DNA of 64,000 nt from assembly GCF_032271945.1 (NCBI RefSeq), contig NZ_CP130319.1, positions 4,669,001 to 4,733,000 of the forward strand. The letters run 5' to 3'. A program made the translations under genes and the position numbers. The notes below the pieces were generated by a model that ran no database searches, was not told the origin of the DNA, and was given only the letters and a program-made list of their open reading frames with translations. The first letter of the stretch is position 1. Every line of letters starts with the position of its first letter. Positions 26,792 to 35,187 of this stretch are shown one piece after another. Source of the DNA: Paenibacillus sp. MBLB1832 (GTDB lineage: Bacteria > Bacillota > Bacilli > Paenibacillales > NBRC-103111).

Positions 26792-26835
26792 ATGACCCAA
26801 ACACCAGTGAAGCTGGCGTCTGGGTCGTTTTTTAT
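26792..26835 (+). terminator. Terminator after the DUF3055-like pair
   Basis: ATGACCCA-x-AC-x-CCAG pairs with CTGG-x-GT-x-TGGGTC, followed by six T. It may also serve uxaE from the other side less well. Confidence 0.8.
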
Positions 26836-26865
26836 TAGTCGTGGCGCAAGGTGCTGCGCGTTCAA

Positions 26866-28350
26866 TTACTTGCCAAGCAATGTTAAGTGTCTGCCAATAT
26901 GATGACGAAGTCCTTCTGCAAACGCATCCTCTTGATCAGCCATCGTTTGGAAGAAATCATCTGCAAACATGGCGCTGCCGTCGGCATTTTTCGCTTGGAG
27001 AAGCAAGCCGTACGTAATGTGCAGCAGTTGACGGGCATTGTTTTCTTCCATGTAGTCAGGCAGTTGTGAATCTGTCACTTCAGCAAGCGGCACGATCGCG
27101 TTGATGTCGGTTGTGACGTGGTAATACGCCGTAGCTTCGACGAAATGATCCAGTGCAAATTGGTGCATACGACGGTAGAGCGATGGGTTTACCTTTGCAA
27201 TTACACGCACCGCTTCAAGCCAGTTCGTTCCTGCTGTTTTGATATGGAAGAGGCCATTCGTATATTGCCCGATTAACGGGAACACGCTGAATTTATCACT
27301 GCCGGAGTGAATGCTTAGCTTATATTCAAAATGTACCGCAATCGCCGCATGGCTCGCTAATTCACGCTCAAATTGGGCGATGTCGCCGATATAATCGATC
27401 CCTTTTTGGAACTCACCGCAGAATCGCGGCGCCATGCTGAAAATCGTAACACCACGTTCACGAAGCTCATTTGCTACCAAATAGTGAGCTTCTGGCGACG
27501 TAGGCGTCGCTGTTTCATCAATCGAAATTTCAAAATCAACCGCACGATCAAGCGTCGCGATATAGCGGCGGAAGATCGCTTCCATGAAATTAATCGCCGC
27601 ATCATAAATCAAGACATCTTTCTGCAGCGCTTCTGCCGTATAGGCAAGCGTAGCTCCTGGTACATTGGGCGCTGTTTGCAGATAGCGCTCCTCATAATAA
27701 CTGCGCAGGCTAGCTGGCAATTCCGCATATTTCGCAGCAATTTCTGCCGTGGACAAAGATTCAATCGTGTTGTCGATATTCTCTGAGCAATCCAATGTCA
27801 ACATCGTGAAGCCTAGACGGAGTGCATACTCAATGTCAGCTTCTTTCTTCAAATGGTCGCCGTCAGCGCCATAGCCATCCTTGTAGCCTTCTTGCAGAAC
27901 CGCATAGGCTGCGGCATCCAGCACATCCTCATATGTGCGGCCAGTCAAGGCAAGCTCACGGATACTTTGCTGTGCAAGCACCGGGCGAATATCTTTACCG
28001 CGAAGCGTTTGGATATGACCTGGGCTGGCAATGCCAAGGCGATCCCCTAAGCCCATTGTTGCCACTTGTGTACCAAAGGCTTGCGGGGCTGTATACGGCA
28101 AGAAATGATTAATGACGAGACGATTCGCGTGCGAAAGCCGTGCTATTTTAACCCCTGCCACGATCTCGCCTTGTAATTGATCAAACAGCTCGCCAGTTCC
28201 CGATACGAGTAGACGTTTACCTTCGGTCGTACGGACCATTAGAAGCGTTGTGTCTCCCACTTGTGTAAGCGATGTCTCGTACACTTTCACCACATTTGAA
28301 TTGAGCTCACGAATGTTCCCCGTACGTACAGCTTCTATTAATTCGATCAT
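26866..28350 (-). CDS. uxaE: Tagaturonate epimerase family protein
   Basis: 494 residues. The sequence resembles UxaE, which interconverts D-tagaturonate and D-fructuronate in hexuronate breakdown: LGDRLGIASPGHI near the N-terminus, YGADGDHLKKEADIEYAL, FEISIDETATPTSPE and YKLSIHSGSDKFSVFP, which supply the D, E and H residues expected of a metal-binding barrel. The ATG follows AGGAGG. No uxaA, uxaB, uxaC or uxuA gene is adjacent. An AraC-type regulator is divergent, and a near-palindromic operator lies beside the ribosome site. Confidence 0.75.
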   Translation of the reverse strand: MIELIEAVRTGNIRELNSNVVKVYETSLTQVGDTTLLMVRTTEGKRLLVSGTGELFDQLQGEIVAGVKIARLSHANRLVINHFLPYTAPQAFGTQVATMGLGDRLGIASPGHIQTLRGKDIRPVLAQQSIRELALTGRTYEDVLDAAAYAVLQEGYKDGYGADGDHLKKEADIEYALRLGFTMLTLDCSENIDNTIESLSTAEIAAKYAELPASLRSYYEERYLQTAPNVPGATLAYTAEALQKDVLIYDAAINFMEAIFRRYIATLDRAVDFEISIDETATPTSPEAHYLVANELRERGVTIFSMAPRFCGEFQKGIDYIGDIAQFERELASHAAIAVHFEYKLSIHSGSDKFSVFPLIGQYTNGLFHIKTAGTNWLEAVRVIAKVNPSLYRRMHQFALDHFVEATAYYHVTTDINAIVPLAEVTDSQLPDYMEENNARQLLHITYGLLLQAKNADGSAMFADDFFQTMADQEDAFAEGLRHHIGRHLTLLGK

Positions 28351-28370
28351 GTCGATTTCCTCCTATTTTT

Positions 28371-28382
28371 GCAAGCGTTTGC
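28371..28382. promoter_or_regulatory. cre/LacI-type operator-like site near uxaE
   Basis: GCAAGCGTTTGC is a near-perfect palindrome of the CG-centred LacI/CcpA class and lies just upstream of the uxaE ribosome site. It could mediate carbon catabolite repression. Confidence 0.45.
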
Positions 28383-28524
28383 TATCTTTCCATAGCTACA
28401 TTTTATCGCAAGTAAAGAGAATTTTCTCATCATCTATTCTTATTTTCCTTTAAAACTATTCATATTTTTCACTAAAATCATGTTATACTGCAATTACCTA
28501 CTTTTCAGAAAAGGAGATGATGAC

Positions 28525-29370
28525 ATGTCACGCACCGTTACCTTCGGCGATGAGGATGAAGGGCCCTTTTACATCCAGCATATTCATCGTTCTGGCTCGT
28601 TCGAGCGAACACAGCATATGCATGAGATGTATGAGCTCTATTATTTGTACGAAGGAGAACGGATGTATTTCATCCGCGATCGTTCGTATCTCATCCTTCC
28701 TGGTGACTTGGTGCTTATCAATCGGCGTGAGCTTCATGCCACTTCGGATTCGGACAAGCTCGGTCACGCGCGTGTGGTTATGAATTTCGCAGACAGCTTC
28801 GTTGAAGCTGCGCTTGTTGAAGCGCCTTTCCTACTGAATGCGTTCCAGCATGGCTCACCTGTGCTTCGACTCGACTTGCCGACTAGGCGAATTGTCGAAG
28901 ATATACTGGGTAAAATGACGCAGGAGGCCAGCGATTCCTTACTCGGTCAAAACTTCGCCATGCGCCACTATTTGATCGAGCTACTGCTCTTTACCGCCCG
29001 CTTCGTTCGGATGCACCCTGTCACATCGCCCGACCACGTCTCTCCGCTGCATCGCAAAATTTCTACGATCGTTCGCCATATTAATGCGCATTTTGCGGAA
29101 ACAGTTCGCTTGGAAGAGCTAGCTGAGCAATTCGAAATCAGTCCAGCTTATTTGAGCCGGATGTTTAAGGAGATTACTGGCTTCTCGCTGGTGGAGTATG
29201 TGAATCTCGTTCGTGTTCAAGAAGCTCAGCGGTTGCTGGCAACGACGAGGCTGAAAGTGATCGTGATCGCAGAGCAAGTTGGGTTCGGCTCACTCGTGCA
29301 GTTCGGGCGCGTGTTCCGTCAAATGGCGAAGGTGACGCCGCTTCGATACCGCCAGTCGAGAGCCACATAA
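28525..29370 (+). CDS. AraC-family transcriptional regulator with cupin domain
   Basis: 281 residues from the ATG at 28525, which follows AAAAGGAG. The N-terminal cupin-like sensing domain has HMHEMYELYYLYEGERMYFI and LILPGDLVLINRRELHAT. The C-terminal AraC double helix-turn-helix (about 185-281) shows LEELAEQFEISPAYLSRMFKEITG and IAEQVGFGSLVQFGRVFRQMAKVTPLRYR. It is divergent from uxaE across about 170 bases and so likely controls it, with a hexuronate intermediate as a possible ligand. The ligand is inference. Confidence 0.88.
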   Translation: MSRTVTFGDEDEGPFYIQHIHRSGSFERTQHMHEMYELYYLYEGERMYFIRDRSYLILPGDLVLINRRELHATSDSDKLGHARVVMNFADSFVEAALVEAPFLLNAFQHGSPVLRLDLPTRRIVEDILGKMTQEASDSLLGQNFAMRHYLIELLLFTARFVRMHPVTSPDHVSPLHRKISTIVRHINAHFAETVRLEELAEQFEISPAYLSRMFKEITGFSLVEYVNLVRVQEAQRLLATTRLKVIVIAEQVGFGSLVQFGRVFRQMAKVTPLRYRQSRAT

Positions 29371-29372
29371 CC

Positions 29373-29404
29373 AAAAAAGAGGACCGATGTTTGGTCCCCT
29401 CTTC
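29373..29404. terminator. Hairpin terminator after the AraC gene
   Basis: GAGGACC and GGTCCCCTC pair with A/T runs on the outside. The T run is better on the minus strand, where it would end the degraded gene next to it. Confidence 0.65.
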
Positions 29405-29406
29405 GC

Positions 29407-29664
29407 ATTACTTACTATTTTTCGCCAAAATCGCATTCGCCGCCGCGCTCGCCTTTAATGATTTTGTTTGCTTCAATATCATTGAACAAACAGCTTATCG
29501 TCGGTGTACCCTAGCGCTGTCCCTTCAGCGTTATACATTTTCTGAGCAACTGTACGCAAGTAGTAAGGGGAGAACACATCATCTCGGAACCCGCCAATCA
29601 TTTTACCAGCAGCCTTCGCTTTGGTTGCCAATGCATCCATGTCATTCCATGTCCACGTTTTCTC
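29407..29664 (-). pseudogene. Remnant of a sugar ABC transporter solute-binding protein
   Basis: A short minus-strand reading starting in the neighbouring terminator gives TWTWNDMDALATKAKAAGK, then MIGGFRDDVFSPYYL and AEGTALGYTDDKLFVQ, then stops. This resembles the middle part of extracellular sugar-binding lipoproteins (TWDE-type start, then YTDDKLF). No start region, signal peptide or ribosome site belongs to it. Downstream, other frames stay open up to the terminator. I read it as a decayed fragment. Confidence 0.5.
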
Positions 29665-29665
29665 T

Positions 29666-29702
29666 AAAAAGGACATCGCCCGCAACCGGGCAACGTCCTT
29701 CT
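29666..29702 (-). terminator. Terminator after the 5'-3' exonuclease gene
   Basis: On the minus strand AAGGAC-x-T-x-GCCCG pairs with CGGGC-x-A-x-GTCC, followed by TTTTTAG. Confidence 0.8.
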
Positions 29703-29710
29703 CATTTGTG

Positions 29711-30586
29711 TTAACTGATCAATTTGATAAATCCTTTATAAGCAATTTCCTCGAATTTATTCAACACTTTCTCCCGATCCATCGCCCATTCGCTTTCTTC
29801 CAACGCACACGCCACTGGCGCATCCAAGCGAATCGTCGCTAGATCAAGTGATAAATGCAGCATCTCCAGCTCCGCCTCGATCTTGGCTCTCACTCCTTTG
29901 GGAAGCGCTGCTAAGTTCTCAAGGATGCCCGCAATGTTCTGGTACTCATTCAACAGTTTCACGGCCGTTTTCTCGCCTATGCCTTTGACACCTGGGTAGT
30001 TATCTGCCGTATCCCCCGTTAATCCCTTCAGATCAATGATCTGAGAAGGGGTCAAGCTTTTCTCCTCCATTAGTGTTTCGAGCGTATACACCATGTAGTT
30101 GGATTGCCCTTTTTTCATAATAATGACTTCCGTGTTCTCATTAACAAGCTGGAGCATATCATGATCCCCAGTCAGAATCTGCACTTTGGTTGCTGGGCTG
30201 TATGTACGAGCCAATGTCCCGATGCAATCATCTGCTTCATAGCCAACTACACCGACATTGGGAATGTTGAAGCTAGCTGTCACTTCTTTGACCAGGTCAA
30301 ATTGTGGGATTAATTCCTCTGGTGCTGGTCCGCGATTCGCTTTGTACGCTTCGAATTTCTCGGTTCGGAACGTCTTGCTGCCCATATCCCAACAACACAC
30401 CACGTGAGTCGGCTTGAAGGTCGCAATCGCATCGAGTAAATATTTGAGGAAACCGTATACGCCGTTTACTGGCACCCCTTTTTCACTTCGAATAATATAG
30501 CCGCTGGATGAAGTTGCATAATAACCGCGAAATAATAAAGCCATGCCGTCGACAAGCAGCACAGATTCAGATGAATGTTGTGACAT
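29711..30586 (-). CDS. 5'-3' exonuclease (PolA-type exonuclease domain)
   Basis: 291 residues from the ATG at 30586, behind GGGAGAG; an in-frame ATG 15 bases upstream overlaps that site. The protein is a stand-alone FEN/PolA-type nuclease like B. subtilis YpcP (ExoR). Metal ligands lie in LLVDGMALLFRGY, CCWDMGSKTFR, GYEADDCIGTLA and ILTGDHDMLQLV. The helix-hairpin-helix GVKGIGEKTAVKLL follows at about 200. It should remove RNA primers or flaps, acting with or in place of the PolA 5' nuclease. The gene is monocistronic. Confidence 0.88.
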   Translation of the reverse strand: MSQHSSESVLLVDGMALLFRGYYATSSSGYIIRSEKGVPVNGVYGFLKYLLDAIATFKPTHVVCCWDMGSKTFRTEKFEAYKANRGPAPEELIPQFDLVKEVTASFNIPNVGVVGYEADDCIGTLARTYSPATKVQILTGDHDMLQLVNENTEVIIMKKGQSNYMVYTLETLMEEKSLTPSQIIDLKGLTGDTADNYPGVKGIGEKTAVKLLNEYQNIAGILENLAALPKGVRAKIEAELEMLHLSLDLATIRLDAPVACALEESEWAMDREKVLNKFEEIAYKGFIKLIS

Positions 30587-30669
30587 ATTAATCTCTCCCA
30601 TTACGATCAGTCTATGAATAGTAAAACCAATAGTAGTAGTATAGCACGGGAGCTATCCTCCAGACACGC

Positions 30670-30706
30670 AAAAACCCGCCATCAGTAAAAGTTACCAATG
30701 ACGGGC
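30670..30706 (-). terminator. Terminator after ssuE
   Basis: On the minus strand GCCCGTCATTGGTAAC pairs imperfectly with the complementary arm ending GATGGCGGGT, followed by TTTTTG. Confidence 0.7.
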
Positions 30707-30718
30707 TCTTTCATCCTA

Positions 30719-31261
30719 TTAGCGGCTAGTATGCCAGTTAATTTCCTGTATGAATTCGGAGACGGATTCCTCCAAGCGCGCGGAGATTTCATCATCCAAT
30801 ATCGCTTGTCCTTGATCTCCCCATGTCACTTGTTTATCTAGCACATAAACGCCTTGCAGAATGTTCTGCGCACCAAGTGCAGACAGTACGGGCTTGAGTG
30901 CATAGTCAATCGCGAGCAAATGGGAGAGCGTTCCGCCTACAGCGAGGGGAAGTACGATTTTGCGCTGCAAGCCTTTTTGCGGAAGCAAGTCCAAGAAAGC
31001 TTTCAATACGCCAGTATAGGAAGCTTTGTAGACAGGTGTTGCAACGAATACTGCATCTGCCGCAGCCACTTGCTGATTCGCTTTGACAATCGCTTCGCTA
31101 TCGAATTTCGCATAGAGTAAGTCCTCCGCGGGAATATCGCGCACTTTAATCCACTCGACCTCTAAGCCTGCTTGCTGCAGCTGGTCCTTGGCAATGTCGA
31201 TGACGCCATGTATACGGGAGGTAGGGGTTGGACTTCCTGAAATGATGACAACTTTGGCCAT
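30719..31261 (-). CDS. ssuE: NADPH-dependent FMN reductase, SsuE-like
   Basis: 180 residues of flavodoxin-like fold. IISGSPTPTSR near the N-terminus binds the flavin phosphate. ATPVYKASYTGVLKAFLDLLP and VGGTLSHLLAIDYALKPVLSALGA are typical of SsuE, the reductase that feeds FMNH2 to alkanesulfonate monooxygenase for sulfur scavenging. The partner ssuD and the transporter ssuABC are not in the window, so it may serve another monooxygenase. It is a single gene with its own terminator. Confidence 0.82.
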   Translation of the reverse strand: MAKVVIISGSPTPTSRIHGVIDIAKDQLQQAGLEVEWIKVRDIPAEDLLYAKFDSEAIVKANQQVAAADAVFVATPVYKASYTGVLKAFLDLLPQKGLQRKIVLPLAVGGTLSHLLAIDYALKPVLSALGAQNILQGVYVLDKQVTWGDQGQAILDDEISARLEESVSEFIQEINWHTSR

Positions 31262-31299
31262 GACAATTCACTCTCCAATTGATAGTATCCGATAGTCAG

Positions 31300-31340
31300 A
31301 AAAAAAAACTCCACACCTTGGTTCGATACAAAGTGGGAGT
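31300..31340 (-). terminator. Terminator after the glycosyltransferase gene
   Basis: On the minus strand ACTCCCACTTTG pairs with CAAGGTGTGGAGT, followed by eight T. It lies about 90 bases past the stop. Confidence 0.75.
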
Positions 31341-31431
31341 CTCCTGCTGTTCGGTCGACGTAAATTTTAATTCATAGTATTTAACTTGGAATTATCTTAC
31401 CATGGTCTTGGATGATCGTCAATCGTCTAGC

Positions 31432-34400
31432 CTAAAAGAAGTTCCAACCCGGCAGCCATCTCAGAAAGAAGGAATAGCGAGAGGGAATGATCATGCCCGA
31501 AAGGATCGGATAGAAGAGGGCAAATAGCACGACAACGGCGATCAAGTAGCCGAAAACCCATCTTCTTTTGTGCAGCGGACCTTGCTCTAAGTAGTCTTTG
31601 ATGTAGTAGGTCAAGATCAGGACTAAGAAGGGTACCATGGCAAAATAGTGATAAATGAACGTCAATCTCGGTACGAGAATCCACGGTAAGTATTGCGAAC
31701 AGTATGCGATTAATAGCATCCGCAACACTTTGTTCTTGCGTTTAACCGCAATGTAGAAGGACATCAACACCGCGATGAAGCCCGGCCACCACACGAGCGG
31801 ATTGCCGAAGGACACGATGCTCGACAGCATGCCTGCCGGCATTAGCTTCGCTTGGTAGTACCAGATCGGGCGCAGCATCATCGGCCATTCCCACCAAGGT
31901 GAAGAGAACGGATGCGTTGCAACTAAATCTTTGTGATATTTATACATGTGAACCTGGTAAGTGACGACATCCTTCAATCCGTGGCCTGGACCTGGCACCA
32001 TCATGAATGGGATATAGGATAGCGTGTAAACACCTAAAGGGATGATGACGAACATCAAGATGCACCAGAGCAAGGTGAGCAGCGTGCTTGGCAGGAATCG
32101 TTTGCGAACTAGCTGCAGCTTCGACGTTTCCGCCTCGGTTAGTCGTTCGCTTTCCCTGAGCCATTTCTTGGCAAAATCATACTCGCGATATCGCTCCCAC
32201 AAGGTGATAAACAGGAGCACCGCCAGCCCTGCGCCGCCATAAATGACGATCCATTTGGAAGCGGCACCGATCCCGAAGAACAAACCCGAGAGCCCCAAGG
32301 GAATCAGGGTCGTCCAAAGCTTCTCTCGGAAGAAGCTCAAGGTCGTATAGCGATACATGAAATAGAACATCAGCATGATGAAAAACACACCATACACATC
32401 AATCGTAGAAATTCGCGTCTGGGCAAAATGCATAAAATCAAAGGTGAATAAGAACGCTGCGATGAAGGCATATTCGGAACGGCCAAACATCCGCTTCGCG
32501 AATACATACATGATCGGGATCATGCCAACACCGAATAGCGTGCCCACAATCCGCCAGCCAAACGGGTTCAAACCGAACACGTAAATTCCGAGGGAAATCA
32601 AGATTTTACCAAGCGGCGGATGCGTGCTCTCATAAGGCTCGATCTGATGCAGATGCTCATAAGCTGTTCTTGCATGATAAATTTCATCGAAATAGGTACC
32701 ATTCATATATGTTGGCGTATATGGAACAACCTCAGGTTCGTCGAATAAATGGGACGTTGTCCCCTCATCCGAGGCATTGATCTCTTGTTCCTTGACACTT
32801 GCGATAGGCAGAGGCGCCGTACCGCCATCACCGAAAATACCGATTTCATGCAGATGCAAGGCCGCATTTTCTTGCGTATCGATGACAATTTTCACATATC
32901 GCGCTGATTTATTGGCCTCAACAGTATGCCACGTAAATACTTTCGTATGGTCCGATTTCACACCTGTCGCATCCTGCCACTGCTCGCCATCCTGCGAGAA
33001 CCAGTAGGAATATGCGCCTTCCCCGACACCTGCGAAACTATTAATACGTGTGATTTGATGTGTTGCTCCAAGATCAGCAATGACCGCCTCTCCTGCATTC
33101 GTCGGCTTCCAAAAAGTCGTCGGCGCCTTGTGACCACCAAGGTGGAATAAGGCGATTATCGTATAAACAAGCATAAGTGCGCCTAAGTAAATCATATCTT
33201 TTTTCGAAAAGAAACGGCCTCTTCGGCTTTGTTCGATCGCGTCTTCTTTCCCATTAAAAATCGCTTTCCATTGCGAGGTTTCCCTCACATTTCTTGTTGT
33301 TTCGGGTTCATCCGCTGGTGATTTGGTTACCGTCTCTGTCGTAGCTGCAACAGAGGATACCGCTTCCTCCAGGGCCCCTTCTTGATCCCATTTCACAAAA
33401 AGCCTCCATCCCAATATACAAGCATAGATAAACATCATAACATTGATGGCCGAAACCGTCAGCATGAGCGGATCATAACGGGGAATGTGATAGTCCTGAT
33501 GAAAACTGCGTTTCAGCACATCTGCAATATTAATCGCATGGGTGATACTGAAGCCGATAAACAGCCACAGAATCCGCCGATCCTTGATATAAATAAAGCT
33601 AACTAAGGCAAGTAACAGGCCGTAGTGCAAGTAACGCTCGTGCATTTTGGTCATACACATAAAGACGGCCGTAATAAATAAGAATGAGATGTACAGAACC
33701 ACTCCGCGCCGTTCTTTCCCCACCGTATAAAGAAAGCAAGTGTAGAAGATGGCAAGCCCCATTCCTATATATCCGATTGTTTGGTAAGAAATATGCAGTA
33801 CCGTGTTATGTATATCTATGAAATTGCCGCCCAGTAAAGCGATCCCATTAAACGCATTCAATGAACCGTACGGATAGGAGGCTAGCGTTCCTCCATAGAG
33901 CTCAATCAACCACTGATAGCCCCTGTTTATGGCAAAAGGAAGAGCTAACACTAGCATCGTCGCGATCCCCGTCAATACGCTTAACAACCAGACCATGAGA
34001 TCTCGTCTACGGATGACATCGATTAATAGGAAAATGCCAAACAACAACGCCTGCGGCTTCAACAGTAAGGCTAGCGCGATGAAAAACGCCGCTTGCGGCA
34101 GCTTTCCCTTCATCTGCATCAGCAGGGTTGCCACAATGAAAAGCATGAAGAATGAATCCACCTGACCCCAAACCGCGGAATTCAACCAAATCGCAGGGTT
34201 AAAAGCGAACAGCGCAGCCAAAATAAGCGCGACCTTCCACGAACGGCCGCCTTCCTGTCGATGGTTCGCAATTCGGAATACCAGATAAGACGTTACTAGG
34301 TCCGCCAGAATGGCTGGCAGCTTCAGAATCAGGAGCGAAGCCCCGCTCTCCCAAGGAATCGACAGCTTATGGTGCAGGAAGCCCACGATGTATAAGACAT

Positions 34401-34632
34401 ACATATAACCGGGCGGATAATCTAGGAAATAGTCTTTCGCATTCGTATAAAGGTCACTTAATCCTACCGTATAGGCACGATCCGACCAAGCCATGAACGT
34501 TCGTACGTCCGTATCGTACCCCACCCACATCGGGGCCAAAAAAAGTCGAAGTATGAAGGCGATCAGCAACATGAAACCGAGTAGTAACCATGTAGGTGGA
34601 GCTATGCCCCTCTGCTTGAACCAGCTTGCCAT
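31432..34632 (-). CDS. Twin GT-C glycosyltransferase with a discoidin-like domain, PMT family
   Basis: 1066 residues, a very large membrane protein. The first half (about 1-415) is a GT-C transferase with many membrane segments and an acidic DTD loop (VGYDTDVRTFMAWSDRA). A cytosolic linker and another membrane helix (about 480-498) lead to an F5/8 type C-like domain at 500-602 (ITRINSFAGVGEGAYSYWFSQDGEQW, SARYVKIVID). The second half (about 640-1066) is a PMT/GT39-type transferase with FDEIYHARTAYE and STHPPLGK. It should move a sugar from a polyprenyl carrier to protein or wall polymer. The ATG follows AAGGAG. Confidence 0.85.
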   Translation of the reverse strand: MASWFKQRGIAPPTWLLLGFMLLIAFILRLFLAPMWVGYDTDVRTFMAWSDRAYTVGLSDLYTNAKDYFLDYPPGYMYVLYIVGFLHHKLSIPWESGASLLILKLPAILADLVTSYLVFRIANHRQEGGRSWKVALILAALFAFNPAIWLNSAVWGQVDSFFMLFIVATLLMQMKGKLPQAAFFIALALLLKPQALLFGIFLLIDVIRRRDLMVWLLSVLTGIATMLVLALPFAINRGYQWLIELYGGTLASYPYGSLNAFNGIALLGGNFIDIHNTVLHISYQTIGYIGMGLAIFYTCFLYTVGKERRGVVLYISFLFITAVFMCMTKMHERYLHYGLLLALVSFIYIKDRRILWLFIGFSITHAINIADVLKRSFHQDYHIPRYDPLMLTVSAINVMMFIYACILGWRLFVKWDQEGALEEAVSSVAATTETVTKSPADEPETTRNVRETSQWKAIFNGKEDAIEQSRRGRFFSKKDMIYLGALMLVYTIIALFHLGGHKAPTTFWKPTNAGEAVIADLGATHQITRINSFAGVGEGAYSYWFSQDGEQWQDATGVKSDHTKVFTWHTVEANKSARYVKIVIDTQENAALHLHEIGIFGDGGTAPLPIASVKEQEINASDEGTTSHLFDEPEVVPYTPTYMNGTYFDEIYHARTAYEHLHQIEPYESTHPPLGKILISLGIYVFGLNPFGWRIVGTLFGVGMIPIMYVFAKRMFGRSEYAFIAAFLFTFDFMHFAQTRISTIDVYGVFFIMLMFYFMYRYTTLSFFREKLWTTLIPLGLSGLFFGIGAASKWIVIYGGAGLAVLLFITLWERYREYDFAKKWLRESERLTEAETSKLQLVRKRFLPSTLLTLLWCILMFVIIPLGVYTLSYIPFMMVPGPGHGLKDVVTYQVHMYKYHKDLVATHPFSSPWWEWPMMLRPIWYYQAKLMPAGMLSSIVSFGNPLVWWPGFIAVLMSFYIAVKRKNKVLRMLLIAYCSQYLPWILVPRLTFIYHYFAMVPFLVLILTYYIKDYLEQGPLHKRRWVFGYLIAVVVLFALFYPILSGMIIPSRYSFFLRWLPGWNFF

Positions 34633-34697
34633 GCGACATCTCCTTAGCTATGAACTATTCCTTATTATACCTGTCCACACCCGTCCAGAAAAGGAAA

Positions 34698-34727
34698 AAA
34701 GCACCGACGCTTAGGTCAGTGCTTGGG
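34698..34727 (-). terminator. Terminator after the 75-aa gene
   Basis: On the minus strand AAGCACTGACC pairs with GTCGGTGCTT, followed by TTTTTT. The 5' arm overlaps the last codons of the gene. Confidence 0.75.
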
Positions 34728-34943
34728 CTCAAGCTTTTCGATACGCTCGCAAATGTCATGCAACCAGTCGTAATCCCCTGTCAGGGAGGCGCAGAGAGAT
34801 AAATTTTCAAGCTTTAACCGATTCCACACATAGGTCGCGTTAGCTTCCATGCAAAGCATTAACTCATCTTGCTCAACTTGTGTCAGCTCGCGGGCTCTGC
34901 GTATTGTCCATAACTCCGCCATACGTTGATGAACGGCTAACAT
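34716..34943 (-). CDS. Small helical protein, DUF7667-like
   Basis: 75 residues, helical and acidic, beginning MLAVHQRMAELWTIRRARELT and ending in a helix with GDYDWLHDICERIEKL. This resembles small Paenibacillus proteins that I recall as DUF7667, of unknown function; the name is from memory. No signal peptide or membrane segment is seen. The gene lies between the glycosyltransferase and the divergent neopullulanase gene and has its own terminator. Confidence 0.5.
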   Translation of the reverse strand: MLAVHQRMAELWTIRRARELTQVEQDELMLCMEANATYVWNRLKLENLSLCASLTGDYDWLHDICERIEKLEPKH

Positions 34944-35041
34944 GGTTCGTCTGCCTCCTGCTCGGTGAAGTCGCTTCCATTCCTAGTATGGACAATGTAA
35001 TTGCACTCAAAACTAGATGAGGCAGCTTATGATGGGAAACA

Positions 35042-35070
35042 TTGAAATTATTTTGGAATACACCTATAAT
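35042..35070 (+). promoter_or_regulatory. Sigma-A promoter of the neopullulanase gene
   Basis: TTGAAA at 35042-35047 and perfect TATAAT at 35065-35070, 17 bases apart. Transcription would begin about 20 bases before the leader hairpin. Confidence 0.75.
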
Positions 35071-35098
35071 TAAACTAAATTAAAGGCAATGCTACCTA

Positions 35099-35151
35099 AC
35101 AGGTACAACCTCGGATTCGAATTTTCGAATGGAGGTAAGTACCTGTTTTTT
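35099..35151 (+). terminator. Leader terminator (attenuator candidate) before neopullulanase
   Basis: ACAGGTAC, then ACCTC and ATTCGA, pair with CGAAT, GAGGT and GTACCTGT, followed by six T. It sits between the promoter and the start codon. A small alternative hairpin, TACCT/AGGTA at 35093-35105, would overlap its 5' arm and could act as antiterminator. Confidence 0.65.
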
Positions 35152-35187
35152 GCGTTGTCAACACCTACAAAGAGAGAGGTCATTCTC

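Noticed and set aside
35089-35187. N-terminal extension of neopullulanase by 33 codons
   Set aside because: The upstream ATG has poor spacing to AAAGG, and the extra codons form the leader terminator hairpin; the ATG at 35188 gives the usual family length.
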